Origin: Polyodon spathula
Lineage: Eukaryota; Chordata; Actinopteri; Acipenseriformes; Polyodontidae
DNA length: 64,000 nucleotides
Assembly (NCBI RefSeq): GCF_017654505.1
Contig: NC_054534.1
Span: 48,186,788-48,250,787, forward strand
Direction: 5' to 3'
The translations under genes were made by a program, and so were the position numbers. Positions 1 to 11,622 of the stretch are shown in pieces. The notes under the pieces were generated by a model, which was given only the letters and a program-made list of their open reading frames with translations, searched no databases and had not been told where the DNA came from. The first letter of the stretch is position 1; each line of letters opens with the position of its first letter.

Positions 1-604
1 TTATTGCCTACGTGCAATACCTTATACCTTTCTTTATTAAATGCCATTTGCCATGTGTCTGCCCCGTTCTGAATTTTGTCTAGATCATTTTGAATGACCT
101 TTGCTGCTACAATAGTGTTTGCCACTCCTCCTATTTTTGTGTCGTCTGCAAATTTAAGAAGTTTTCTTACTATACCAGAATCTAAGTCATTAATGTAGAT
201 TAGGAATAGCAGAGGACCTAATACTGTCCCTATGGTACGCCACTGGTTACCTCGCTCCATTTTGAGGTTTCTCCTCTAATCAGTGCTTTCTGTTTTCTAC
301 ATGTTAACCATTCCCTAATCCATGTACATGCATTTCCTTGAATTGCTACTGTGTTCAGTTTGAGAATTAATCTTATAGACTGGACTGTGTCAGAAGCTTT
401 CTGGAATCCTAAATAAATCATGTCATATGCTTTGCAATTATCCATTATCAATGTTACATCCTCAAAACAATCAAGCAGGTTAGTTAGACATGATCTCCCT
501 TTCCGAAAACCATGTTGACTGTCTCCCAGGATACTGTTACCATGTAGGTAATTTTCCATTTTGGATCTTATTATAGTTTCCATAAGTTTACATATAATAG
601 AAGT
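1..604 (-). mobile_element. CR1 LINE fragment, reverse transcriptase part
   Basis: The minus strand encodes a decayed piece of the CR1-type reverse transcriptase seen better preserved at 25515-27234 and 58227-61790. Bases 35-600 align by eye with those copies, including the motif for QHGFRKGRSCLTNLLD and the stretch leading to the VTSGVP block. The frame is broken near 230. Similarity stops abruptly near 604, where the intact copies continue with a different sequence, so this is a junction with another repeat. The 3' end lies before the window. It is inactive. Confidence 0.85.
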
Positions 605-785
605 ACGTTTTTGGTTTGTTCGCGACAATAACAAATGAACAGATTGCTCAGCCACGCCCCCTTGGTTAGCGAGTGCAACCGTTTCTCCTCCAAGCCGTGG
701 TTGCCACATCGCTTCTTTTCTGGGGCAATGACTTGGTGTATCATAGCTCCCCCTTTCTAGATGGCTGACTTCCACCTTTCCCTAG
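605..785 (-). repeat. unclassified repeat, copy 1 (LTR-like)
   Basis: Read on the minus strand, this block resembles 7558-7745 on the plus strand. Both carry a gtc/gcc-at-t/c-tagaaa-gggg motif, then a tggaggag core, then a gcaatctgttc motif at similar spacing. It joins the CR1 fragment at 604. I cannot name the family; an LTR piece is plausible because the second copy lies beside a Ty3-type gag remnant. Confidence 0.4.
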
Positions 786-1889
786 AATGAATTGTCAGAC
801 CATCCAGTCTGACCACTTTACACAGCGCCCTCACAGGTCGGGAGTGAGATTTATAATCAAAATTAATTCTTTCTCTGTCGCAGACCCCCAAATAAATATT
901 AATACAAATAATATAATTTATAGTGTTGCACTTATTAAGAGACAAATTAATTTACTTTAATGTGATCATTAAATGGTTATAGTTTGATATTGTAAGCGTG
1001 GGTAGCTTATCGAGTTAAAGGGTTTTATTTAACCAGAAGTTGGCTTTTCTTATTGTACAGTCACTGCTTTGCAGGTACATCACGACCTTAACTCTCTCTT
1101 CCTGAACAAAAACAGGAAAAGGAAATAATATAATGCAATGAACTAATAACAGCTCTACTAGAGTGATTCTCTTGTGTGTAAAATAAACAACTAGTAACTA
1201 AATAAATGTGGTTCATTTATTTAACATTTACACTGATGTTATACATTGTTAAAACACGGAATGTTAAAGTTGCTATTACACATATCTCATAAGAAACAAC
1301 ATAAGAAGATACGTTTAGAGGCAGCAGAACAGTATAAAATAAAGAAATGGCCTTCTTTGCTTACGTGCAAATATACAAACATATATAATGTGAACTGTCC
1401 TGTGGGTACTACTGTGGACAGTTAATATATTTTTAAGAGCAATAAATTAAGGGACCTCCAAAAACTGTAGGGGATAAAGAGATACCTTCGATTGTTGGGG
1501 TAATGCTCACAAGATCTTGGTGGGATCTCCACAATAAATGTTGTCCTATTATAATGTACAAACCCGTTTTCAATATCTTTCTCTGAAACGATGTTGGATT
1601 TACACATTACAAACAGCCAGAAATAGTCCACATTCCAGACTGTTCAAAGTTCATAAATCTTATTTGTTCAACATGAGTGATTGACTCAATACAGGGAATC
1701 TCTTCTTAGAAAGATGGTATTTATTAAGCATGCAACAAAATAAGTTTGAAATGAGAACTAAGGTTTTAAACAGCAATTTACCAAAGAAATATTAGTACAT
1801 ACTGACACTACAACAATGGCTCGCACAATACTTGAATAGATTTTTAAGAATAGTGTTACCTAGCCTGGAAAGCAGTCAGGTTTCAGTGT
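786..1889. other. intergenic or intronic, no gene seen
   Basis: AT-rich sequence with only short, unconvincing open frames. I see no splice-flanked exon, RNA gene or clear repeat boundary. It is probably part of the upstream FRMPD1 intron. Confidence 0.5.
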
Positions 1890-2318
1890 TCTGTTACCTT
1901 GTGTTTCTCCGAGTGTCAAGGCCCCTGACCTAGATGGACAGATAGTGAGTGCGGAGGGCTCCAGGTGCAGTCTTGTAGTTTCTTTGACTCTGAGCCAACA
2001 GGGATAAAAGTAGCTCAGCGGAGCGGTCAGGCAGATTAAAGGAGCGAGCCAAGATCAGAGAGGCTCAGCTGAGCGGTCAGGCGGATTAAAGGAGCGAGCC
2101 AGGATCATAGAGGCTCAGCGGAGTGGTCAGGAGATCAGAGGGGTGGGTATCCAGTGGCCAGAGGGGCTCAGCAGATCCGATGGGCAAGGAGCTAATGTTT
2201 ACAGTAGGCTTTTATACTTTTCAAACAAAGAGATGGTTTGAATTTCCTGCCACATGCTCCGATTGGCTAGTTTGTGCCTGATGGGCTCAAAACCTTGATT
2301 GATCACTCCCCCCCTTCC
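1890..2318 (-). repeat. probable LTR with TATA box and 50 bp tandem repeats
   Basis: On the minus strand a purine-rich tract near 2306-2318 (ggaagggggggag) resembles a polypurine tract. About 100 bp further on comes a TATA-box-like run (ataaaagcc, near 2210), then a 50 bp unit repeated about 2.5 times between 2013 and 2141 (gctcagcggagcggtcaggc and variants). This order fits U3-R of a minus-strand LTR. The far boundary is not defined and no target duplication was found. Confidence 0.35.
2013..2141. repeat. tandem repeat, 50 bp unit x 2.5
   Basis: Two full 50 bp units beginning gctcag, differing at a few positions, followed by a partial third unit. Each carries gagcggtcagg and attaaaggagcgagcca. 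It probably lies within a minus-strand LTR. Confidence 0.8.
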
Positions 2319-2499
2319 TCTGCCCGATTAGTTTATTATTATAATCTGTTCTATGCTTGTTAGGTAATTTAAGAATACAAATGATTGCATCTTGTACTCG
2401 TAGTTGTATTAAATCAATATGATGTGAAATTTGTCTTAAGTCTTTTGTTTTCTTTAGCTAAATTTAAAGTGGTCATTTTTCTTTTTCTTTTAGGCTGTG

Positions 2500-3018
2500 T
2501 TAACCACTCGCGGTCCTAAGTTGGACCAAGTCCGACATCATCAAAAAGACATTAAGCATAGGTCTCTAGTTGTTTTTTCTCTGGTAGGAGCTGAGAGAAG
2601 CCAAAAAGAAAGGGGCGGATCTGAGCAATACACATAGCCCCTGCACCACAGAGATAACAGAGACACAAACAAAGGAGAGGGCTGCTTCTGCATCCAGTGC
2701 TTAAACAATATCACTGACATTTGCAGAGCTTTTTGAGATGTTATAGTAATAAAATAATGACTTGGATCACATCATTGAGGAGTTTGGTGATAAAACGAGT
2801 GATCAGGAGATGATTTATCAGTATGCACGACTATGAAGAGGTATGTGGTAAATACAGGGAACAAGGGGGTGGGGCGGGGCTGGAGATGCAGTATTGAGTT
2901 TTCTGTTGATATGCAGTGCCTTTTAAACCAGCCTTACTTTAAATAAAATTAATTTATTAAAATAAATTGGACCTGATGCACCTGACAGGCACTGAATAAA
3001 TGGACCGCTAAGGGTTAA
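2500..3018. mobile_element. non-autonomous piggyBac element (MITE)
   Basis: A 511 bp element (2504-3014) lies between two TTAA tetranucleotides (2500-2503 and 3015-3018), the target duplication specific to piggyBac transposons. The ends form an imperfect inverted repeat: CCACTCGCGGTCCT on the left and, read in reverse complement, CCCTTAGCGGTCCA on the right. It has no transposase frame. The interior has short open stretches that may derive from an autonomous parent. It must have been mobilised in trans. Confidence 0.8.
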
Positions 3019-4813
3019 ACCACCTTTCTCTCACAAGACTGTGTAATTCAATCGCAGAGACAGGTTTTATTAGACTTTTGTTTCCTGGGTATCTGATGCA
3101 TTCTAGTGTTAGATCGATTGTTATTACTAAGCAAAGCCAGACAAATTAGATTAAATGTAATTCAATTTAGTTATCTGTTAAAATACATAATATCCAAAAC
3201 ATTTGCAATATATTTCCAATGACAAGGACTGTATGATCTACAACTCCCCCCTTTCTGAAGAAATATAGTGTTAAAAACAACTGTTGTCCTTGAGAACCTA
3301 GTTTGCCTTTGTTTAGCAAGGAAGGCGGTGTGCAGTTTTCAAGCAAATGTCTAATTTCCTAAAACATTGTCTACATCTACAAAAAAATAAGGAGAGAGAA
3401 AAATATTCTCAAATAACAGAAACACACAATTCAAAATCTTGATACAGGTCCATACAAGCAACAGTAGTACACTAATTATAAATTTTGAGAGAAGCCTCTT
3501 CTGCATGGTTCGTCATGAGCATGTTTCAACATTGTTTTTTTTCTGGTAACTCAGAGGGATTGTCCATCTGGGTAGATTATCCTTTTAAATGGTGAACACA
3601 AGTAGTCCAGTTTTAAGGGAGGTCCTTCGCGTCTGACTGGCCAGGATTTTCAGTTCGGGGTCATCAAGCAGGCTAGCTGGGGTGAGTGGGTTTGCTTCAG
3701 CATCTTGGACATGGTTGTGAATTTTAAAGATTGTAGCATCCCATTGTTGCATTTCTATCAAGTCTGTGGATAGCTCTTCATTGTGCAAGGTGGCTGTCAC
3801 CTGTGGCGATAGGGCTATATTTTGTCCTTGTTTGCTTTGTCTACAGGTGATGGCATGGACCATTACTTGGAGTTATGGGCTGTTTCTAGTTCTCTCCGTT
3901 CAAAGCACCCTCTTTTGCCAGCTTGTCTGTTTGTTTTTCGGGTCCCTCAACAAGTGAGTGCCCCAATACCTTCTTCCAGTAGATCTTGTTCAGAGACAAG
4001 TTGACCAATACCAGCTTTGGGTTTGCAACAGGTTAACCGTCGGGTTTCCTTATGCCATTTCGTTTCCAGCCGGGTATGTACTTAACAAACTGTCCTTTGT
4101 GTATGCAGAGTCTGTAGAGAGTACAACCTCTATAATGTCCTGCTCGATAACTTTTTGGACAGCCAGCAAAGCTCCTACCAATTTGTGATATTGGCTGGTT
4201 TTTGATTGCAGGTGGTAACTCTTTTGGAATGAATTGTGTTTCCAAATTAGTCCTACTCCTGCCTTCAGTGTTCCTCCCTTTCTAGTTTCGCTGCCGTCTA
4301 TGTAGACATTTTGCATTCCCCAACACACATCCTCATTGTCGTTAAAATGGGGATTAGGTTCTGGTGGATCTTTTGGAAGGTCCTCTACTTTTGCACTGGG
4401 TTTGGTGAAGTTCAGCCAGGTTTTGTGCTACTTCACTCTTCTTGTCCTTGGATTATCATACTTATATCGGGAGTCCTTCAACTGCCAAAATCCAGGAGGC
4501 AAATCCAGCTGCTTGACATCTTGGATTGTCTGGCTGTTCAGGAAGACAGTGGTACAGTGTTGTGTTCTATTGCCCATATTGTGGCAAAGAAAGATTTCTC
4601 GCAGTCTGTGTATTTGAGTTCTACTTCACTCAGGGTTTTGCTTGCATATGCCATGATCTGTTTTTCGTGGTCGTGCATCTGGCACAGAACTGCACTGACA
4701 CTCTGATTTGGGAATCCTGTTGTGAGGTAGAATTCCTTATTCTTATCGGGATATAATAAGGATGGGGCTTGCGTCTTTCAGTACCATCATGGCTTTTTCT
4801 TACTCTGGCCCCC

Positions 4814-5473
4814 TGTGACAAAGTTCCCGCCCCTGTGTATATTATCTGTTATATGTTGCATGTGGTTTGTTAAATGTTGGTGTATAGTCATTGGTATACG
4901 GGATATAAACGGGTCTGTGTAACACAAGTGTTTAAAATGTATATTTGTATTTAGGCACGGGATTGTACATCACTTCACGTACATTTAAAGTAGTTAATAT
5001 GTGAGCACAGGGAATTGCACTTTATTAATTCACCTGCAGTTGTACCAAGACTCCAATTGAGTGATTGATTAGCAATCAAGTCTTGGTACAGCTGCATAAA
5101 AACAGCATGTTTTCACCCACTCGGGGTTGGGTGTTCGGTGAGTGGAGAACGGGAGAGAGAGGAGGAGAAACCAAATAGAGTTACAATTTCAATTGCTATT
5201 GCGTGCTGGTGGGACCAGCACGATAGTTGTTTATTTAACTCACCGTATTTGTTAGTCTGTCGATCTGCTCACTGTTTTTGTTAAGTGTTAGTCCTTTTTT
5301 GTTTGTATATTTATTTTGAAGTGAAGTGCCGTGTTTCTGTTTGTTTGTTCAACCCTTTTATTTTACAATAAACCGGTGCAAGCAAGCGCCATCATCATTT
5401 CATTTCATCTGTCCTGTGTTTGTGTATTTTATTTCCTGGTCTGACGCCGCCCACTTCGGCCGTCTTTGTGACA
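4814..5473 (+). mobile_element. solo LTR with 5 bp target duplication
   Basis: A 660 bp LTR that starts TGTGACAAAG and ends CTTTGTGACA. It is flanked on both sides by CCCCC (4809-4813 and 5474-5478), a 5 bp target duplication, although a low-complexity one. It matches the LTRs at 17023-17675, 19685-20097 and 55605-56208. It contains a long palindrome (5041-5090) next to a cataaaaa TATA-like box and an AATAAA signal near the end (about 5367). Absence of an internal region marks it as the product of LTR-LTR recombination. It interrupts the older pol remnant. Confidence 0.88.
5035..5096 (+). promoter_or_regulatory. LTR palindrome beside TATA-like box
   Basis: Arms tgtaccaagact (5041-5052) and agtcttggtaca (5079-5090) pair perfectly over 12 bp. 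The pairing extends outward with one mismatch (tgcagt/agctgca). A cataaaaa run follows directly. The same palindrome sits at 17244-17305 and 55831-55892. It may be a protein-binding operator of the LTR promoter; this is inference. Confidence 0.6.
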
Positions 5474-5945
5474 CCCCCATATCCAAGGTTCTTCTTTCTT
5501 TAATAATTTAGAGAGGTTTTGCAATCCTCGCGTAGTCATCCACAAAAAGTGACATGAGTAGTTGCATATACCCAGATAACTGCAGAGTTCTTTTACAGAA
5601 GTGGGTGGTCTTACAGCTCGCAGGGCTTCTGTTCAGCTTTGCTGTGGTCCTATGCCTTTGTTCCCATCTCAGAGCCAATGTAGTTCACCTGTTTTCTACA
5701 CCACTGTCCTTTAGTAAGTGATATTTTGGCATGTGCTTCTTCTAGTTAATGTAGTACATACATACAGCAGCTTAGTGTGTTGCTCTGTACACCAATCTCA
5801 TTTTGGTGTTGTCCTCACATTGCCAGGCATGTTCTTGCTGGTAGCTTTCCAGCTCAGCCACTGTGCAACTTTTCCATCCGATGGCACATGCTTGGGTTCT
5901 TGGAGTGCAGCATTGTAGAGAAATGCAGAGATGTCCAGCAGTTAA

Positions 5946-6483
5946 GTTACCATTTCTGATCCCTACACTACTCTAACTAGAGGCTCTAGTGGTTGGGAGT
6001 TCGAAGTTAGCATTCAGTATTCAAGTGAATCCTGACTTAACTTAATCTGTAGTGTGTGCATGTGTGTGTGCGTGTACTGTATGTGTAACTAGGGGCATTT
6101 GTGCTTCAATGAGGGGTGTCTAGCCGGGTGAATTAGCAGAGGCCTCCCTGTGAGAGTAGCTCTGAGGATAATAGTAATTCTTTGCTAGGTTTCCCAATGG
6201 CTGGCTCTCTACGCTATGTGCTTGGGGGAAGAAAATAGAGAGAGAGAGTTATTTTCAAGGAACTAACTGCAGCCTTTCATGGATCAAGAGAGAGAGAGAT
6301 AGATAGATAGAGAGAGCAAAAGAAAAAGATAATTACTCTTCCTGTTTAGTAAGCTTCTATGGGAAATCTAGTAGAAATGTATCCCATTTTAGTCAGAAAA
6401 TGCAGACTACAAGATTAGAAAATAGGAAGGGCAAATTAATATATACTACTCCACCACTAGATTACAGAGTTGTAATGGGTTCC
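5946..6483. other. no gene; simple repeats
   Basis: Contains TG-rich sequence near 6058-6080 and (GA)n/(GATA)n runs near 6237-6315. No coding or RNA gene recognised. Confidence 0.5.
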
Positions 6484-7245
6484 TGTGGCAAAGTGGTGAG
6501 TGCAAACACACAGACAATTACTTTCAGGTCCAGAGCCCTAAGGCAAACATCTGTAAATAATAAATGCTGGAGTGATACAGTGGCATGTATCACTAGTAAT
6601 TGTAATCCCTGAGTTTGACCTGTAACCAAAAGTCCAGGTTTTACAAACACACACACTAAACACGAAACACAAACACAAGACAGTGGTGAAATTAAGTGCT
6701 AGTGGTGATTACAGTACTCCGTGAAATGCTGGGGTGAAAAGTAATGTCCTGGTTAATGCTGGCTTGTAGTCCAGCTCCAGATGGTGTTACTGATAGTCTA
6801 AAAGACAAACAACAGTTACAGCCGACACTTTACAAACACAAAACAAACACTCACGTTTCTCAGCAATTGTTACGCCTTTAAAGGTTATCTCCAACCATTT
6901 ACAAAAGGAAAAGATCACTTTCACTAGGCCCCCTATTTATATCCCCGCTCACAACCCCTAGGTTAACAATCGCATCCACTCCTCCAATCCAAAAACAGAA
7001 CAAAACATTTATACAAAACAAAAGGCATGTTGGCCAAAACAAATAGACAAAGAAAACAGACATGAAACCAAACCAAAGAAGTATCACGCTGATATAAATC
7101 CAGCATGAATAGCAATTGTAAATTATTTTATATATTTTCTCTACCTCCCAACTCTTGTTCCACCTCAGAACACACCACCTTTCTCACCCATGATCACCCT
7201 ATTTATACACCTGTGGCTGGTGCCTTAATTAATCATTTAGTTAAT
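6484..7245 (-). mobile_element. LTR, truncated at its 5' end
   Basis: On the minus strand the block ends CTTTGCCACA at 6484, a typical Ty3 LTR end. It carries a TATA-like tataaataggg near 7195-7206. A middle segment with gttggccaaaacaaa (about 7030-7045) recurs in the LTR at 44974-45515. The expected start (TGTGGCAGAGC-like, as at 30932) is missing, so it appears truncated near 7245, where Tc1 sequence begins. Confidence 0.5.
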
Positions 7246-7251
7246 TATTAG

Positions 7252-7465
7252 TTAAGTGTTAAACCAAGTTTTGTAATGGAGGGTTTCAGATGACTGGTCA
7301 ATATCTTTTGGTATACAATGGAATTTACCATGTATTGGAACTAAATGTCCTATGCCATTAGAGGAAAAACAGCCTATTAGAAGGATATTACCACCTCCAT
7401 GCTTGACATTAGGTGTGGTGTTCTTTTCTTTGTATGCCTGTGACAGAAAGAAAATGATTCTTGGT
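7252..7465 (-). pseudogene. Tc1-like transposase, C-terminal half
   Basis: Minus-strand translation includes the conserved VKHGGGNI...GCFSSNGIG block found between the first and second catalytic aspartates of Tc1/mariner transposases. The N-terminal half lies on the same strand at 8446-8890. The two halves are separated by about 1 kb of LTR-retrotransposon debris, so the gene was broken by later insertion. Not functional. Confidence 0.75.
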
Positions 7466-7557
7466 GGTAAATCTCCCTCCCAACCTTTGAGGGCGCTAAG
7501 TAACAGGAAGAGAGTACCCTGGACTGCTTGGCCTGACACTTCATTCCTAGGGTTAAA

Positions 7558-7745
7558 AGGAAGTCGGTCATTTAGAAAAGGGACAGATCTTCGGTATATT
7601 AACTCATCGACCTGGAAGGAAAATGATATGGCAGCTGCGGATTGGAGGAGCAGCTATAATAGTTTACCAAGAGGTCATGAGTAACAGTGTAAGTGGGGGA
7701 CAGAGCGACGCAATCTGTTCCTTCATTTTGGTTAGAGAACAACCT
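7558..7745 (+). repeat. unclassified repeat, copy 2 (LTR-like)
   Basis: Similar to 605-785 read in the opposite orientation, sharing several motifs in the same order. It lies inside the material that splits the Tc1 transposase gene. Probably part of an LTR, family unknown. Confidence 0.4.
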
Positions 7746-7969
7746 GGAAGGACTAGCGTTTTGTGTGGAGAAATTATGAGTGTTTTGTTTGTTTATTGTT
7801 GTGTCAAAAATAATACTTTTTGTGATTATTGGATGGCTAAACACGATCCAGGAGCTGTTGCTAAGGGTCAGCACCGAAGTACTGTATTTTCACCAGGAGC
7901 ACTAGAGCACACACTGTGGACAGGTGTTTGTGTTTGTGTTATGTGTGGGTGAATTAAAACAGGACGTGA

Positions 7970-8330
7970 GAGAATGGCTTCTTTAACTTTAAAATAGTCC
8001 CCTGCATTCGTGGCCGTCAGGGCTCCATACGCTGCCTGAGCTTCCCCTGTCAGGCAGTGTGCCAATTTCATGGCCCAGTGTTCCCTAGGCCACTCTGCAG
8101 CCTCTGCCACACTCTCAAAAGTAATCAAGAAAGCCTCAGAATCATCTTCCGAGGTCATCTTCTGAAGATTAGGCTGATCTGCAAACATCCGGGCACGGCT
8201 CTCTCTGATGTTGATATTGATAGTTTTTATACCAGCTGTCCAGAAAATGGGCGAAGCCCTTTCCCGTTGTCTCTCTCTCTCTCGCTTCTCTCCTGCTCCT
8301 AAACCATTGTCAAACTGTAGCTGATGCATT
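7970..8330 (-). pseudogene. Ty3-type gag fragment
   Basis: Minus-strand ORF contains EAFLITFESVAEAAEWPREH, HCLTGEAQAAYGAL and a following DYFKVKEAIL block, typical of the SCAN-like capsid of fish Ty3 elements such as the Gmr1 group. Gag packages element RNA in cytoplasmic particles. The frame runs off into unrelated sequence near 7970, and protease and pol are absent. A primer-binding-like tggtgtcgaagtg lies just upstream on the same strand (8327-8344), consistent with the 5' end of an element. Confidence 0.75.
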
Positions 8331-8344
8331 TCACTTCGACACCA
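8327..8344 (-). other. probable primer binding site
   Basis: On the minus strand tggtgtcgaagtgaaat resembles the complement of a tRNA-Leu 3' end, the primer type also inferred at 30497-30514. It lies just upstream of the gag remnant. Confidence 0.4.
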
Positions 8345-8445
8345 GTGGGGCCAACCCGAGGATTACAGATAAGCAATACATGCCGCTGTATTGTTTCTCA
8401 TTGACATTGTTATCATTTACTATTGTTCGCCATCAGGCATTTGGA

Positions 8446-8890
8446 TTACAAAATACAACCATTAAACAACATTGCATCTGGATTATAATTATCTGTCTGT
8501 TTATTGATCACCTGCACCTGTGCACTGTTAACCACTTTGCCACAATGCCTCACCAGACTTTCTCCAAACGTAACGACTGCCACGACTGTCACTGTTTCAT
8601 CACTCCACAAAACCTTTCCCCAGAACTCATATCCATCTTTTAAATGCCTCTTTGCAAACTTTAAGCAATTGTCCTTGTGAAGTTTTCCTAAGCGTGACTT
8701 TTTCCTTGGCCTGCAACCATTGAGACCTTCATTATGCAATACTTGACCTATGGTTGAAAACCCCAGTCCCACTTGCAGCCAGTTCACTTTGAATATCTCA
8801 GTCAGTCTCAGACTGCTTTTAACCTTCCTCACAATTCTTCTGTTTTTTCTTGGTAAAATAACCTCCTTTCTTCCAAGTGAAGGAGCTTTG
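8446..8890 (-). pseudogene. Tc1-like transposase, N-terminal half
   Basis: Minus-strand frame with a helix-turn-helix tail (VLHNEGLNGCRPRKKSRL), then CLKFAKRHLKDGYEFWGKV and LWSDET, which holds the first catalytic aspartate of Tc1 transposases. It ends at 8446, where unrelated sequence begins. It pairs with 7252-7465. Confidence 0.75.
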
Positions 8891-9011
8891 TGACAGTATG
8901 TATATTATTGTAGAATTCTCAAAACAGTCTTTATTGTTATATAACCCTTCTATGTGCTAATGCTAATGCACAACAAATAAATAATGATCTTTTTTTCATT
9001 TAATTTCCTAG

Positions 9012-9789
<778 letters not shown>

Positions 9790-10056
9790 AAATGCAGGAA
9801 CAAATACCTCTACAGACCTCTTCTTCTAAAGAAGAAAACCCAAGAATGACTGTGCCTAGCGGTGCAGCGACCTGGGAATTAGATGGCAGAGGCTCCTCCT
9901 CCTTTGGCTCTGGAGACGGCAGCGGCTCCTCCCCTGTTGGCTCTGGAGACGGCAGCAGTTCCTCCCTCTTTAGCTCTGGAGACAGCAATGGCTCCTCCCC
10001 CTTTGACTCTGGACAGCAGCCACTCCTCCCCCTTTGGCTCTGGAGACGGTGCTGTT
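9790..10056 (-). repeat. 33 bp tandem repeat, proline-rich gag-like fragment
   Basis: About five units of 33 bp (9891-10055; ggctcctcccctgttggctc and variants). On the minus strand they encode an 11-residue PSPEPxxEEPL-type repeat. Very similar units lie at 29800-29910 in an LTR element, so this is a detached piece of that repeat-rich ORF. Confidence 0.65.
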
Positions 10057-11099
10057 TACTATCCTTGTATTATTATTGTAACATTTGTTTACTGCTTATA
10101 TATTTATTATAAACCCAAAGCTCTTGGAGACTTGGATACCCTGTCCTTTATGTACACATGGTTTGTCGGGACTCTCAGGTTTGCAGTTGTCTAGTCCTTC
10201 GAAAATGCACCTGCCTTAAGTTTAATGTTAAAAAAGCTCTCCTCAATTTAAGTTTGACGTTAATCATGCTGATGCAGTTTTAAGAAATATAACAAAAGCA
10301 GGACTTCACTTCCCACTTTTCTAGAGCTTTGTGTCTGTTCTGGAACTGAGAGCAGACTACACATAGTTTGCAATATTGAATAGCAAGTTGCAATTTAACT
10401 TTTGTGGATTCTAGTGATATGCTGTTTTGTTCTTCTTTCTTTTAGACAAAAAACATCTGTTTGTAACTTTTAACCTTTTAAATGTGATTCAGGGACCTGG
10501 AGCTAGAGCTCCACCCCCACCCCCCCCCCACAGGCTAATGTTGGTTTGCGCCCAGAACTGTAGTTAATTAAGTACTTTTTGCGCAAACAAAAACAAAAGC
10601 CTAGCTACAGCACTAGTTAAACTTTTCTCCAGTTAAACTAGCACAGGACCACTAAGTGGTTTGTACAACACACAGTTGTAAACCATACAACAAAGTTGGT
10701 TAACACTATAACCGCCAAGATTTCTGACTACATACAACCACCTCACCCGCAAAATGTGTGGCTCCATTTTAAAACGGCTTCGATATGAAAATGAAAAGCA
10801 ATCAGATACAACTTAACTTATTATCATACATAACATTATCAGAGCAGAAACACCGTATTTAAAATTCAAATTAAACTTATTTGTTTCAAAAAGAGCACAT
10901 AAACATGAAAAACTGTTATAAAATAAACTTCATGCAATAAACTTCTGTGTAAACTGGTGTAGAAAGCTGTATGCACATATAAAATTATAAAACATAAATA
11001 ACTAGTTATAAAAATAGCATGAAACAAAAATATAACATAGCTAAAGCAATGTGAAAACGCTTTGAGTGAAACAGAGTTCAAAGGTTCTGTCTGTCTGTT
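10057..11099. other. intron, no gene
   Basis: Holds a C-run near 10506-10528. A ttaacactataaccgcc motif near 10700 could be a piggyBac end belonging to the transposase remnant at 11116-11622, but no partner end was found. Confidence 0.4.
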
Positions 11100-11115
11100 C
11101 AGAGTTCTATTACAG

Positions 11116-11622
11116 CTAAGTACAATCTACGCAGAAAACACACTTTTCAACTGTACCAGTGCATTTGCCACAGACTGCCTTTTCACAACGGGCGCCGACA
11201 TCAAAAGTTCTTTTTTTATTGCATTTAGCAACCTGGCATTGTCTTTTATTCCATGTGCCAGTGGGCACAGCGCTGACTGAAGGCTGAGGGGCATTTGCCA
11301 GCCGGCTTTCATGTCTCTTATCAAAATGTTTCTGCCATAGCTCCAGGACTAGCAGCAAAATTAAGTCCCTCAAAGTGATTGTGTTGCCGGTGCACTCCTT
11401 GTACAAAACCAAAGCATTGATGGCTGCCAGAACCAAAACCTTATAAAAAAAACTATCTACAGGCCATCTGCAAGTACTACCTTTGACAGAATACAGCCGT
11501 GCTATTTGATCCAGTATATCCACACTGTACTTCTTTGCGTTGTAAGAGGCAACAGACTCTAGCTTTTGTTTAGCATCAGTCCTGATCGTCACTGATCTGC
11601 GCAGACAGCTTAGAATATGCAC
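11116..11622 (-). pseudogene. piggyBac-like transposase, C-terminal fragment
   Basis: A minus-strand open frame of 168 codons. It includes KKYSVDILDQIARLYSVKG, RWPVDSFFYKVL and INALVLYKECTG, which match the end of the piggyBac (PGBD) DDD transposase domain. It finishes with a cysteine-rich C-terminal domain (pairs of CxxC: CEKAVCGKC, CVFCVDC) that binds transposon ends in this family. The N-terminal two-thirds is absent upstream. The surviving part is surprisingly open, so the fragment may be fairly young. Its relation to the MITE at 2500-3018 is untested. Confidence 0.85.

Larger units (their letters stand above)
3546..5945 (-). pseudogene. decayed retrovirus-like pol (RT, RNase H, integrase start), split by a solo LTR
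   Basis: Minus-strand pieces in several frames resemble a retroviral-type pol. Roughly 5480-5940 is a poorly preserved RT portion ending in a thumb/connection motif. After the interruption by the LTR at 4814-5473, about 4330-4813 continues the connection region, 4050-4328 carries an RNase H-like segment beginning with a YIDGS motif, and 3585-3863 may be the start of integrase. Many stops and frameshifts make it non-functional. Class is uncertain: it looks closer to an endogenous retrovirus than to Ty3. A minus-strand purine tract at about 3240-3250 may mark its 3' LTR. No env was recognised. Confidence 0.55.

Noticed and set aside
3585..5945. Possible functional retroviral gene
   Set aside because: Multiple stops, frame changes and an LTR insertion; only decayed pol pieces and no recognisable env.
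8960..9011. Search upstream for the preceding FRMPD1 (PDZ-side) exon
   Set aside because: No splice-flanked match was found by eye in 1-9011, so it is assumed to lie upstream of the window.
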